From NCBI GenBank assembly GCA_023212695.1, contig JALCCG010000210.1, forward strand, positions 1 to 37,668: a stretch of DNA of 37,668 nucleotides, written 5' to 3'. Made by a program: the position numbers and the translations under genes. This document shows positions 10,045 to 18,243 of the stretch, piece after piece (the stretch's first letter is position 1; every line of letters begins with the position of its first letter). The notes beneath the pieces were generated by a model. It was given only the letters and a program-made list of their open reading frames with translations. It had not been told where the DNA came from and did no database searches. The stretch is from Sporisorium sorghi. Taxonomy: Eukaryota > Basidiomycota > Ustilaginomycetes > Ustilaginales > Ustilaginaceae.

Positions 10045-10703
10045 ATTGGGCAGAGGCAGAGTATGAGGACCGCCTCTTGGATGATGGTGATGGTGGTGAT
10101 GAATCAAAGTGTCGATGAGTGTTGTTTGCGAAGAAAACCGCGAACGAGCGAAACGCTTCTCGTTGTCAAAAAATGCGAGTGAGTCCGTGATCAGCTCCAC
10201 AATCGCCCCGATTCACGATCAAATCTACCCGATTTACATTTCACCAGAAAACAAGTTACAGTGACAAAACCAAGCTGCACCGTGGAGTTTTCCCACGCAA
10301 ATCAACTCGAACGGCAACAAACAAGAGCTTTGAGTTGATCCAGTGCTTTGCTTCTATGGGCTGTGTCCGAGTGGGCTGCTTAGGAGGATCACGCCAGACG
10401 AGTTGATGTGGTTGCGCCTATTGACGGCTCGCACGACAGTATCCAAGCTCGTGATTGAGGAGGGCATTGCTGTGACGAGCGATCAGAGAGAGATTGTGCA
10501 ACCAACGCGCGGCCCAAGCAAGCGAGCAAAGCAAGCAAGGGTCCCTTTCTGATACGCTTGCGAGCGATAACTTATGAGGCTGTCTGGTGGGGACGGATGC
10601 GCCGTCTCGCCTGACCTCTGCCGTTGTGCAGACCAAGTTAACTTAGCGCAAAGCCGCTTTTAGGCGAGAGTGCTCGCCTGCCTATCTTGGTTCGTGCGGT
10701 CCC

Positions 10704-10729
10704 TTTTTTTTTTTTTTTTTTTTTTTTTT
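10704..10729. repeat. T26 homopolymer
   Basis: An uninterrupted run of 26 T lies in the NUP188/fungalysin intergenic region. Poly(dA:dT) tracts are typically nucleosome-depleted in fungi, so a promoter role is possible but not shown. Confidence 0.9.
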
Positions 10730-10896
10730 GGCAACAGCCCATCCGCGTGAGTTGAGTTGGATGCCGGCTCAGCTCAGTCTGCGGCTGTGACTGAAAGACA
10801 AACACTGCTCTAGTGCTGTCACAATTGTAGATAAGGGCGTCAACCCAGTCAACTCCACAGACGAGGACCCTGACGAGCGCAAATGAATAGCTCAGC

Positions 10897-10978
10897 CCCT
10901 CTCTGTCTCTCTGTCTCTCTCCCATCCATCTCACCTTCACCCTCATCCTCGTCTCATCACCACCACCACCACCACCAA
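10897..10978. repeat. CT-rich and CAC microsatellites upstream of fungalysin
   Basis: A run of CTCT/CTGTCT units is followed by a pyrimidine-rich spacer and then about seven CAC units. It sits roughly 135-215 bp before the fungalysin start codon, on the sense strand pyrimidine-rich. Confidence 0.8.
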
Positions 10979-11112
10979 CGACATCAAGACCAGATCCAAC
11001 CAGCCAGCTATTTCTTTCCCCATTCACCTTAGATTGCTTACTCCTTCAACAACGCACCGACAGCAACTCGTTCCATTGTCGGGTGCGTTGAACTATTCTC
11101 ACATCCTTCGCC

Positions 11113-14037
11113 ATGGCGCGCTCCATCAACGCCGGCCACAAGCGCCTCTTTGCTCTCATTGCCCTCCTTCCCTTCTGGCTCAGCTTCGCTGCTCTCACCG
11201 CCACTCCTACCGCCAATGCTCACATCGTAGACGGCATCGCTGCCCGTCCTCAGGACCCCTCTCGCAAGTCGCTTGCTTGGGGTCCTGAACACAGCCACAA
11301 GGTCTTTGCCGATCCAGAGGCTGTCAACGAAGCTTCTGCTGCAAAGCGAGACCTCAACTCCTCCCGCAAGCACGCCTACGCTGCCGCCATCCACTACGTC
11401 AACGCCGAGGACGGCCCCAAGAACCCTTACTCGGTGGCCACTCGCCTTGCAAAGCACCTCCTCGGTTACAACAAGGACGGCCTTGCCCCCTCAGGTCACG
11501 ACTTCTACGTTCGTCCAGACTCGTACACCGATCCCTCCAGCGGCATCTCGCACTACTTTGTGCGACAGCTCGTCAACGGTCTCGAGGTCGCCGACGGTGA
11601 TCTCAACATCAACATTTCGCCTCAGGGCAAGATCCTCTCCTTTGGCTCCACCCTCTTTGCCGGCCAGGCTCCTCCTCCTTTCACCAACCAGGGCGTTGAC
11701 GCTGCCGAAGCGGCTACAGAGTCTCAGGTCGAGCAACGATGCGACGAGCTCCGCTCCGAACTCGAGACCCTTCTCTTCCCCAAGACCGCCTCATCCTCCG
11801 CCGAGTACACTGACATTCCCGGCGCCGAATGGACTAGCAACAACGAAGCCTTTGTTCGAGGTGGCGTTCACCAGTACGTCTTTGATGGCCTCGCCAGCCC
11901 CGCCGCTGAGCGTACCGCCCACCGCGCCAACGTCGACCCCAGCACCGTGCTGCCACTCCAGGAGGAGCTTCACGAGCTCTGCGGTGTTCCCTCGGACGAT
12001 CCCCTTCTCCAGGGTGCTGACCTCTCGTCGCGCATCGTCGGCTCTCTCTCGCACCTCCGTGCCAAGCGCGATGCGCACGGTCCTGAGGCCATTGTCGACC
12101 CTCGTCTGGCTCTCATTTACTTCCTCAAGCAGGCCACTCCCGACGAGGGTCTCGCTGCTCGTCTCTCGGACCCACGCGCCGCTGAAACCGAGGCCGCTCA
12201 GATCTTCACCACGTTCGAGCACAAGCTTCAGCCTCACGCTGGCAAGACCCACTCGGGCGCACAGGCCTCCCACTCGCAGATCGAGTATCTCCACAACGTC
12301 CCCACCGCCAAGGGTCCGGTCCCCGCTCAGCTCGCCTACGTCCAGACTGAGGCGGACGGCCTCAACCTCGTCTGGAAGTTCCAGATCCCCTTGGAGGACA
12401 ACGCTTATGAGGCCTACGCCGACGCCCACCGTCCCGGCAGCATCAGCACCGTCGTCGACTGGGTGCACAGCATGCCCCGTCCTCGCGCAAAGCAGGCCCT
12501 CAGGCCTGACAACGTCGCTTCGCTCGCACGTCCCGACTTTGGCAACCGCAAGCTGCCCGAGCTCGGTCGTCCTGACTTCTCGGCCTACGCTCCCGCCAAG
12601 TCTCCCAAATCCTCCAAAGTCGAGACGCCTGCTCCCCTGAGCCACGAGCCCGTGTACCGTGTGTTCAAGTGGGGCCTCAACGATCCCACCGAGGGCAAGC
12701 GCTCCAACGAAAAGGGTGAGCGCTACCAAGAGGCGTCTCCGCTCGGCTGGCACACGGTGCCCGGCAAGCACTCGCCCTTCTCGTCGCTCGACGCCGACGA
12801 CGCTTTCTCGGTGGTTGGCAACAACACGGTCTACACGGACACGCGAGGCAACAACGTCTTTGCTCAGGCTGATCCGTCGGGCAACGGCGAGTGGAAGTCG
12901 AGCTCCATCAAGCGACCCAAGGGCCGCCTCAGCGAGGACGAGTCGACCGACATGATGTTCAACTATCCCTACAAGTGGCGCAAGTCGGAGAAGAAGCACG
13001 CCGAGCTGCCGCCCGAAGACTACGTTGCTGCTGCCACCGTCCAGCTCTTTGTCACCATCAACGAGTACCACGACCTGCTCTACGCCTACGGCTTTGACGA
13101 AGCTTCGGGCAACTTCCAGGAGAACAACTTTGGCCGCGGCGGTGAAGGCTACGACGGCGTCATCGCTTTCGCCCAGGATGGCGCTGGCACGGACAATGCC
13201 GACTTTATGACGCCTCCGGATGGCCAGCGCGGCAGGATGCGCATGTACGTGTGGGACCAGTCGACGCCGTACCGCGACGGCGACTTTGAAGCGGGCATCG
13301 TCATCCACGAGTACAGCCACGGTCTGTCTACGCGTCTCACGGGTGGTCCTGCCAACAGTGGCTGCCTGGGCTGGGGTGAGTCCGGAGGCATGGGCGAAGG
13401 ATGGGGTGATGCACTTGCGTCGATCATCCGACGAACGGGAGATGTTCCGCACGACTGGCCCATGGGATCGTGGGCGTCGAACCGCGCCAAGGGCATCCGC
13501 AACTACCCATACTCGACCAACAAGACGATCAACCCGGAGACGTACTCGTACCTGGACCACGCCGGCTACTGGGGTGTGCACGCCATCGGCGAGGTGTGGG
13601 CGACGATGCTCAACGAGTTGGAGGAAGCGCTGGTGCTGGAGCACGGATTCACGACCAACCTGTTCCCGCCTGCCACCAACGCGACTGCGTCGGAGCAGGC
13701 CGACTTCTTCCTGACGGAGGACGAGTTGGCTTCGCTGGGCAAGCAGCGGGTGAGCAAGCGACGTGTGCCGCGTCACGGCAACTCGCTGCTGGTGCAGCTG
13801 ATCCTGGACGGCATGAAGCTTCAGCCGTGCCGACCGAGCTTCTTTGATGCGCGCGATGCGATTGTGCAGGCGGACAAGCACCTGACGGGCGGGCAGAACA
13901 AGTGTCTGCTGTGGAAGGCGTTTGCCAAGCGCGGACTGGGTACGGATGCACGCGTGATTGGACGCACGCCTTGGGGCGGAGGAAAGCGCACGGATGGCTA
14001 CGCTGTGCCTCAGGAGTGCAAGTCGACTTCGGACTAG
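11113..14037 (+). CDS. Secreted fungalysin-type metalloprotease (peptidase M36)
   Basis: This 974-residue protein is an extracellular zinc metalloendopeptidase. The N-terminus has a basic patch and hydrophobic core typical of a signal peptide (about residues 1-36, ending near TANA). A long prodomain follows, as in the fungalysin/thermolysin propeptide family. The catalytic domain in the C-terminal half contains HEYSH, with zinc ligands H732 and H736 and catalytic E733. The third zinc ligand E762 lies in GGMGEGWGD, followed by HAIGEVWA. All catalytic residues are intact. Aspergillus fungalysins are about 630 residues, so this one is considerably longer, mainly before and within the linker preceding the catalytic domain. 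The related smut protease Fly1 of Ustilago maydis acts on a host chitinase and in cell separation; orthology here is plausible but inferred. The start is the first ATG after a pyrimidine-rich leader, with no introns. Confidence 0.93.
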   Translation: MARSINAGHKRLFALIALLPFWLSFAALTATPTANAHIVDGIAARPQDPSRKSLAWGPEHSHKVFADPEAVNEASAAKRDLNSSRKHAYAAAIHYVNAEDGPKNPYSVATRLAKHLLGYNKDGLAPSGHDFYVRPDSYTDPSSGISHYFVRQLVNGLEVADGDLNINISPQGKILSFGSTLFAGQAPPPFTNQGVDAAEAATESQVEQRCDELRSELETLLFPKTASSSAEYTDIPGAEWTSNNEAFVRGGVHQYVFDGLASPAAERTAHRANVDPSTVLPLQEELHELCGVPSDDPLLQGADLSSRIVGSLSHLRAKRDAHGPEAIVDPRLALIYFLKQATPDEGLAARLSDPRAAETEAAQIFTTFEHKLQPHAGKTHSGAQASHSQIEYLHNVPTAKGPVPAQLAYVQTEADGLNLVWKFQIPLEDNAYEAYADAHRPGSISTVVDWVHSMPRPRAKQALRPDNVASLARPDFGNRKLPELGRPDFSAYAPAKSPKSSKVETPAPLSHEPVYRVFKWGLNDPTEGKRSNEKGERYQEASPLGWHTVPGKHSPFSSLDADDAFSVVGNNTVYTDTRGNNVFAQADPSGNGEWKSSSIKRPKGRLSEDESTDMMFNYPYKWRKSEKKHAELPPEDYVAAATVQLFVTINEYHDLLYAYGFDEASGNFQENNFGRGGEGYDGVIAFAQDGAGTDNADFMTPPDGQRGRMRMYVWDQSTPYRDGDFEAGIVIHEYSHGLSTRLTGGPANSGCLGWGESGGMGEGWGDALASIIRRTGDVPHDWPMGSWASNRAKGIRNYPYSTNKTINPETYSYLDHAGYWGVHAIGEVWATMLNELEEALVLEHGFTTNLFPPATNATASEQADFFLTEDELASLGKQRVSKRRVPRHGNSLLVQLILDGMKLQPCRPSFFDARDAIVQADKHLTGGQNKCLLWKAFAKRGLGTDARVIGRTPWGGGKRTDGYAVPQECKSTSD

Positions 14038-15002
14038 ATGTTTGAATCTAGTTGCGTCGTCATAGCGTCACCGTCGTTTGCCCTTGCTTCTCTTCAAGTT
14101 GTGATGTCCCATTGATCCGTTGTCCCGTCCCGTTGTTCCGTTGATCCGTAGACCCTCTCCAACCACTGTTCGCACGCAAATCGTTTTTCTTATCCGCTTT
14201 TGTTTCTTGTCTCGCACGCTTTATCGCCTCCAGTCTCGTAGCCCTTCTATTCTCTTGTAGCTCCTCATCCGCATTCTGATCTCGTTCACACAATGTGGCT
14301 GCCACTCATGACTGCGTTTTGTGCTGTCGTAGCGCTTTTCGCCTTGATAGCCACGCCCGCATGCAATCGTAACTTTCCTCAAGCTTTGCCTGTTTGTGTG
14401 CCTGTATTCTCGCTTGAAGAAGGACGGAGGGTGGGGAAGAAAGAGAGACCGTTAGAGACTGTCTGGGGCTGTCAAAATGCGAATCAGCTGAGCCTCTCTG
14501 CCAAGAATCTTGATACGTCGGTGTGAGCGGCGCCTTGCTGAATTGTACCTGAGAGCTGGTTTGATGCGCGCAGGCAAAGGGCAGCTGACGCTTCTCATCC
14601 CTTGCAGCAGAGCCAAAGCAAATTTTCTATAAAAAAAAAAAAAAAAATGCGCAAAAAAAGGGGGAATTCGCAAGTTCTGATCGGCCGGCGATTCGCGAGT
14701 GCTTTTCGGCTTGTCAGCGGTTGCAGAGAGTGGGCGCGCAGCAGAGCAGCAGCATCAATTATGCACTCTGCACAGTGGTTTGCGGGGCATGGATTTTTTG
14801 TGGCCGCCACTGCTGTTCTGCTGCTGCTGCTGCTGAGAAGCGATAACCGCTCTTCCCATGTCACCAAACCATCGATACGAATCGACTCTTACCCTTCTCT
14901 CCATCACCATCATCCCTATCTCACATCAGCTAACCTCACTCTACCACCAGCATTCAGTCTTGTTCCGTCGATTTCAGCGCGTCCTTCTGGTGGTCGCTCA
15001 TC
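14038..15002. other. Intergenic region, fungalysin to membrane-protein gene
   Basis: This region holds the fungalysin 3' flank and the upstream region of the next gene. Near 14110-14150 there are imperfect direct repeats of a TTGATCCGTTG-like unit. A TATAAAAA-like sequence begins at 14628 and runs into an A17 tract (14631-14647). A CTG repeat lies at about 14815-14836. Two short open frames (14293-14526 and 14761-15006) are discussed as low-confidence entries. Nothing else is supported. Confidence 0.6.
14293..14526 (+). CDS. Doubtful 77-residue ORF with signal-peptide-like start
   Basis: The frame begins with a true ATG and a strongly hydrophobic N-terminus (MWLPLMTAFCAVVALFALIA). This is followed by a polar tail with cysteines at 24, 34 and 60 besides C10. 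That is the architecture of a small secreted protein, but the frame is short and has no recognised family. It sits about 255 bp past the fungalysin stop, so it may be an accidental frame in a 3' UTR. Confidence 0.15.
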   Translation: MWLPLMTAFCAVVALFALIATPACNRNFPQALPVCVPVFSLEEGRRVGKKERPLETVWGCQNANQLSLSAKNLDTSV

Positions 15003-15006
15003 ATGA
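14761..15006 (+). CDS. Possible upstream ORF overlapping the next start codon
   Basis: An 81-residue ATG-initiated frame ends in a TGA that overlaps the ATG of the following gene as ATGA (15003-15006). It encodes a hydrophobic stretch with a leucine run from a CTG repeat, then a His- and Ser-rich tail. It has no recognised domain. It could be a regulatory uORF in the leader of the membrane-protein mRNA, part of an unrecognised 5' exon, or chance. Confidence 0.2.
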   Translation: MHSAQWFAGHGFFVAATAVLLLLLLRSDNRSSHVTKPSIRIDSYPSLHHHHPYLTSANLTLPPAFSLVPSISARPSGGRSS

Positions 15007-16703
15007 ACGCGACATACAATTCACCATATAGTCAGAGCTCGGGCTCAGGTTCGAGCTCCTCCTCGTCCTCCAACCACATGAATGCTGCCAACATGACCTC
15101 AGATGGGCCTATAACGCCAGACGTTGTTGCCAACCCCTGGAATACCTCCCTGCTATGGTCGGCTGGCATCGTCGACAACAGAGACCCTCATTCCACCTTC
15201 TGGCCGCCATCCAACTGGCACAATGTCAGCGTGCCAGACAATGTCGACACACAACCCATCAACTACTACTACTCTTCCTCCACAGCAGGTGATTCGGTCA
15301 ACTTCTACTTCAGCGGTCATGGCCTTTCCGTGCTCGACTTTCGTGGTCCCACACGAGGCAAATACAATGTCACCATCGACAATGCCACCTCGGTCATCAT
15401 CGATGCATACTCCAACACCGACGAGCTCGCAAAGTCTTCTGGCACCCAACTACCCCCAGCTATCTGGACTTCCGAGACTTTCGAGGAGGGCACCCACTAC
15501 GTCGTCATGAGCAACCTCAATAACGTCTCCGACATGTCCTTCTGGGGAGTAGTCATTAACCCCAACAACTACAAGCCGGGCAAATCCTTCATGCCCGCCA
15601 CTTCCAACACAAAAGTCATCCTCATCGCTTCCACCGTCACAGCCGTTGTCATGCTCGGTCTCTTCATCCTCGTCGGCTCGCTCTTCTATCACTACAAGAT
15701 CGTTCGTCCACGCAGGCGCATCCAGGCGCAGATGGATTCCGAACGCAAGGATGCGCTCCTGCCTCCCCGCTCCTCCAGCTCGGCTCTCGACTCTGAACGC
15801 TTCCGCAGGTCGTCAGCAGCAGCAGCCTCTTCGTCGCGCTTGCGTCTCGACACCAACTTCCTCGCCAGCCAGGGTGACCTCGGTAGAGTGCCTAGCAGGG
15901 TCACCGCCACCACCGACGAGTCGCAATATTGGGTCCGACCCCAGACCCAGTTGGCTCAGACCATCGATGCAAGACAGTCCAACAGAACCCCTGCCGTCTT
16001 CCAAGAAATCCATCTGGCCTCTCAGCGCGAGTCCGCCGCATCCTCCCCGATCGATTTCAGTCCTGTCAGCGAGATGGGTATCTCCCCGACCGAAATGCGC
16101 CAGCCTCTGTCGCCTCTATCTCCCACCAACCTGGCCTCTGCCACTGCTTCTACGCCCACAAACCATACCGCTTTCTGGGATGCTAGATCAGTGCCGTATG
16201 CCCAATCTCCCCTCCATCAGCTGCCGACGCATCATCATTCCAACTCGCTCAATCTCGACACCTCCAACAACAGTCAACCCGTTCTTGCCGCAAATGCAAG
16301 CGCAAGCTACTTCCATCACAACCGCGTTGCCTCGGTTCCTCTCGCAAACCCGTTCCAGGATCCTCCTGCGCCCGCTTCGGCAACACGGCTCGCACGAACA
16401 TGCTCGCGTCGTCCACTGCCAACGCCTCCAACAGCCGCCTCGCCCATCAGTCCCATAACAACCATCTCGCCGCTCGCCATCCCATCATCTGCGCCGACGC
16501 CCGGCCCCAACCACCACAGGACGCCCAATGTAGCCCTCCAGCCATCCGTATCTGCCGCACAAAGCGCGTCGCAGCGCTACCGTGTCGAGCAAGACGCTTG
16601 CTCGCTCCACCTTTCCGAAGATGGTCTCTTTGACCATCACACTGGCGAGACCTTGTTGCCGCCTCCCTATGCCCCCAGAGATCTGGGAAGGCACTTTGTA
16701 TAA
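15003..16703 (+). CDS. Single-pass membrane protein with glycosylated outer domain
   Basis: This 566-residue protein has an outer part, one transmembrane helix (about 204-229, from KVILIASTV to GSLFYH) and a long cytoplasmic tail. The positive cluster RPRRR directly after the helix predicts outside-to-inside orientation. The outer part has several N-glycosylation sequons (N47, N74, N122, N127 and N174 among them) and a beta-rich segment around FYFSGHGLSVLDF that resembles the small galactose-binding-like domains found before the membrane helix in many basidiomycete membrane proteins. The tail is rich in Ser, Pro and Gln and looks disordered, with many possible phosphorylation sites. No enzyme motif is visible. 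No conventional signal peptide precedes the Ser-rich N-terminus, which is odd for this topology. A sensor or cell-wall-associated role is only a guess. Confidence 0.8.
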   Translation: MNATYNSPYSQSSGSGSSSSSSSNHMNAANMTSDGPITPDVVANPWNTSLLWSAGIVDNRDPHSTFWPPSNWHNVSVPDNVDTQPINYYYSSSTAGDSVNFYFSGHGLSVLDFRGPTRGKYNVTIDNATSVIIDAYSNTDELAKSSGTQLPPAIWTSETFEEGTHYVVMSNLNNVSDMSFWGVVINPNNYKPGKSFMPATSNTKVILIASTVTAVVMLGLFILVGSLFYHYKIVRPRRRIQAQMDSERKDALLPPRSSSSALDSERFRRSSAAAASSSRLRLDTNFLASQGDLGRVPSRVTATTDESQYWVRPQTQLAQTIDARQSNRTPAVFQEIHLASQRESAASSPIDFSPVSEMGISPTEMRQPLSPLSPTNLASATASTPTNHTAFWDARSVPYAQSPLHQLPTHHHSNSLNLDTSNNSQPVLAANASASYFHHNRVASVPLANPFQDPPAPASATRLARTCSRRPLPTPPTAASPISPITTISPLAIPSSAPTPGPNHHRTPNVALQPSVSAAQSASQRYRVEQDACSLHLSEDGLFDHHTGETLLPPPYAPRDLGRHFV

Positions 16704-17855
16704 TTGATCGCTCCTCGCTCTTCTTGTGTTATCTACTCCTGTATTTCTAGTGCAATCGCTTGGCCCCCGTGAATGGAGATGGCCACGAACCAGTCCCAGG
16801 AGTGTTGGACTGTCACGACTTCGCCGCAGACCCAAACGCCAACCGGCACTGGTCTTCATGCTTCCAGATGTGCGAGCTCCATGAGGTCTTCGTTCCACCA
16901 TCACCGTCACCATCCCTTGTTTCGAAACAAGAGCGAAATTGAGTCCGAAAGTTTGATTGATGAAGACAATTGAAAACGACTCGTGTCACAAAAAAAGAAT
17001 GCCTGCGAGACATGCATTTTCACCAAAGACATGCCGGATTGAAGGCAGTTGCTCGTATCAGAGTCAGGATGAGTCGGGCGAAATCATGAAGGTGCACAAA
17101 ATTGCTACCTTTTCACGCTTTCCTGACTCATATTCCGAAATCGTAGAGTAACAGGATTTTATTTTGGCCCGAAAGGAGAGACATGAAGCGATGGTCTTTG
17201 ATGACGAGTTTGGCAGTCACATTTCTATTCATGATTTGCGGGAGCTGATGTGAAGCGACATCTTTTTGACGCCATGAATCGACATTTCGTGAATTCGGTC
17301 GTTTTTGCAGGATTCGCTTCCATTGGATGCAAAGCGTGTCTGTTTTCATCGCTTTTGGCACCAAGAATACTAAGTTGAAGAAGATCAAGAGAGACTCAAA
17401 TCCATAAAAGGGGGTAAACACTCGGCGATTTTGCTACATTTCGAGGCTCTTGCTTTTTGTGTCCCCAATTTTGTCTCGTGATTTTCGACTGTGTGTTCCT
17501 CCGCCAGAATGAAAACATGCAGTTAAGGAACGAAACAGAGCAGCACCACTGAGTTTCAAAATCATGAAATGGCCTGACTTCTGGGGTCGCTGTGCGGGAG
17601 GGCGGAACGGCGCCGACTGCGAGAAAAGTCGCAATCACGATTCACTAGATCGTTTTTCGATGCCCTCAACAAGGCCTGCAACTATCAAGTTCATTTGGTC
17701 CAGCGAAATGAAAAAAGGAAGGCTTCCTGAGGGGAGAAAATCAGTCCCTGACCACGATAAATCCGCATCTGCAGCCAAGCCGAACCCTCACCGCCCGCTG
17801 GCGACGGCCGCGCAAAGCAGAGAGAAGGATCATCGCGGAGCATGCCACCTGTGCC

Positions 17856-17860
17856 GACTC
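17856..17860. repeat. Left copy of a 5-bp flanking direct repeat (GACTC)
   Basis: GACTC directly precedes the left terminal inverted repeat of the foldback element, and an identical GACTC follows the right one at 17983-17987. This is the pattern expected of a target-site duplication, though five bases can match by chance. Confidence 0.6.
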
Positions 17861-17982
17861 ATATCGTGAAAAAAGTAAAAAGTCGTCCCCGGAGCCACCC
17901 TGCAGGGTGGCTCCTCGCAGCAGCCACCCAGGGTGGTTGCTTGGGTGACTCCTAGGACGGCCTTTTCCTTTTTTTACGATAT
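17861..17982. mobile_element. MITE-like foldback element, 122 bp
   Basis: The left end (17861-17888) starts ATATCGTGAAAAAAG and ends GTCGTCC. The reverse complement of the right end (17955-17982) starts ATATCGTAAAAAAAG and ends CCGTCC. The two 28-bp arms match at 24 positions. Between them lie a perfect 24-bp palindrome at 17891-17914 (half-site GGAGCCACCCTG) and a second near-perfect palindrome at 17920-17940 (arms GCAGCCACCC and GGGTGGTTGC). The identical GACTC on both sides suggests a target-site duplication. There is no coding capacity. The structure fits a non-autonomous miniature inverted-repeat transposable element. The superfamily cannot be assigned from the sequence alone. It lies about 260 bp upstream of the BuGZ-like start codon. 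Confidence 0.7.
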
Positions 17983-17987
17983 GACTC
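17983..17987. repeat. Right copy of the GACTC flanking repeat
   Basis: Identical to 17856-17860 and directly abutting the right terminal inverted repeat. Confidence 0.6.
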
Positions 17988-18243
17988 TGAAGTTCCGAAC
18001 AGACCGAAGCCGAAGCCGAATGACTAGAGAGTCTCGTTGCGAGGCACTTGGTGCTGGAGCACTGGGACGATGTGAAGATTGGAAAGGAATGAATTAGTCA
18101 GCATGACATGTCGACGAGTCAAGGGTCCTTCGCGCAGGAAGTGGAGCTGCTCGCGACATCTTGAGAACCTCGATGAGCTTCCCTTGCTTCCGACCACCAC
18201 CATCAGCTCGTACCTTCTCCACTCGACACATACGCAAGCTGTC

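Larger units (their letters stand above)
10045..11112. other. Divergent promoter region, NUP188 / fungalysin
   Basis: No credible gene is seen here. The region holds the 5' flanks of two divergently transcribed genes. It includes a CAT/CAC-rich stretch next to NUP188 (about 10080-10102), a T26 tract at 10704-10729, a CT-rich microsatellite at about 10897-10930, and a CAC trinucleotide run at about 10956-10978. The pyrimidine-rich leader immediately upstream of the fungalysin ATG is the kind of sequence often found in fungal promoters and 5' UTRs. Confidence 0.7.
16704..18243. other. Gene-free, relatively AT-rich block
   Basis: About 1.5 kb carries no frame that I can support. The longest frames are under about 105 codons and have no recognisable domains. 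A hand count of 17101-17460 gives about 42% GC, against about 67% in a sampled 60-base stretch of the fungalysin gene. The foldback element at 17861-17982 lies inside this block. The last 250 bp are the presumed promoter and leader of the BuGZ-like gene. Confidence 0.65.

Noticed and set aside
11791..13881. A 696-codon frame antisense to the fungalysin gene
   Set aside because: Its Val/Arg/Gly-rich composition mirrors the codon bias of the sense strand, there is no recognisable motif, and the sense frame has an intact protease.
17128..17421. A 97-codon minus-strand frame in the gene-free block
   Set aside because: There is no recognisable domain or composition typical of a protein, and the frame is short.
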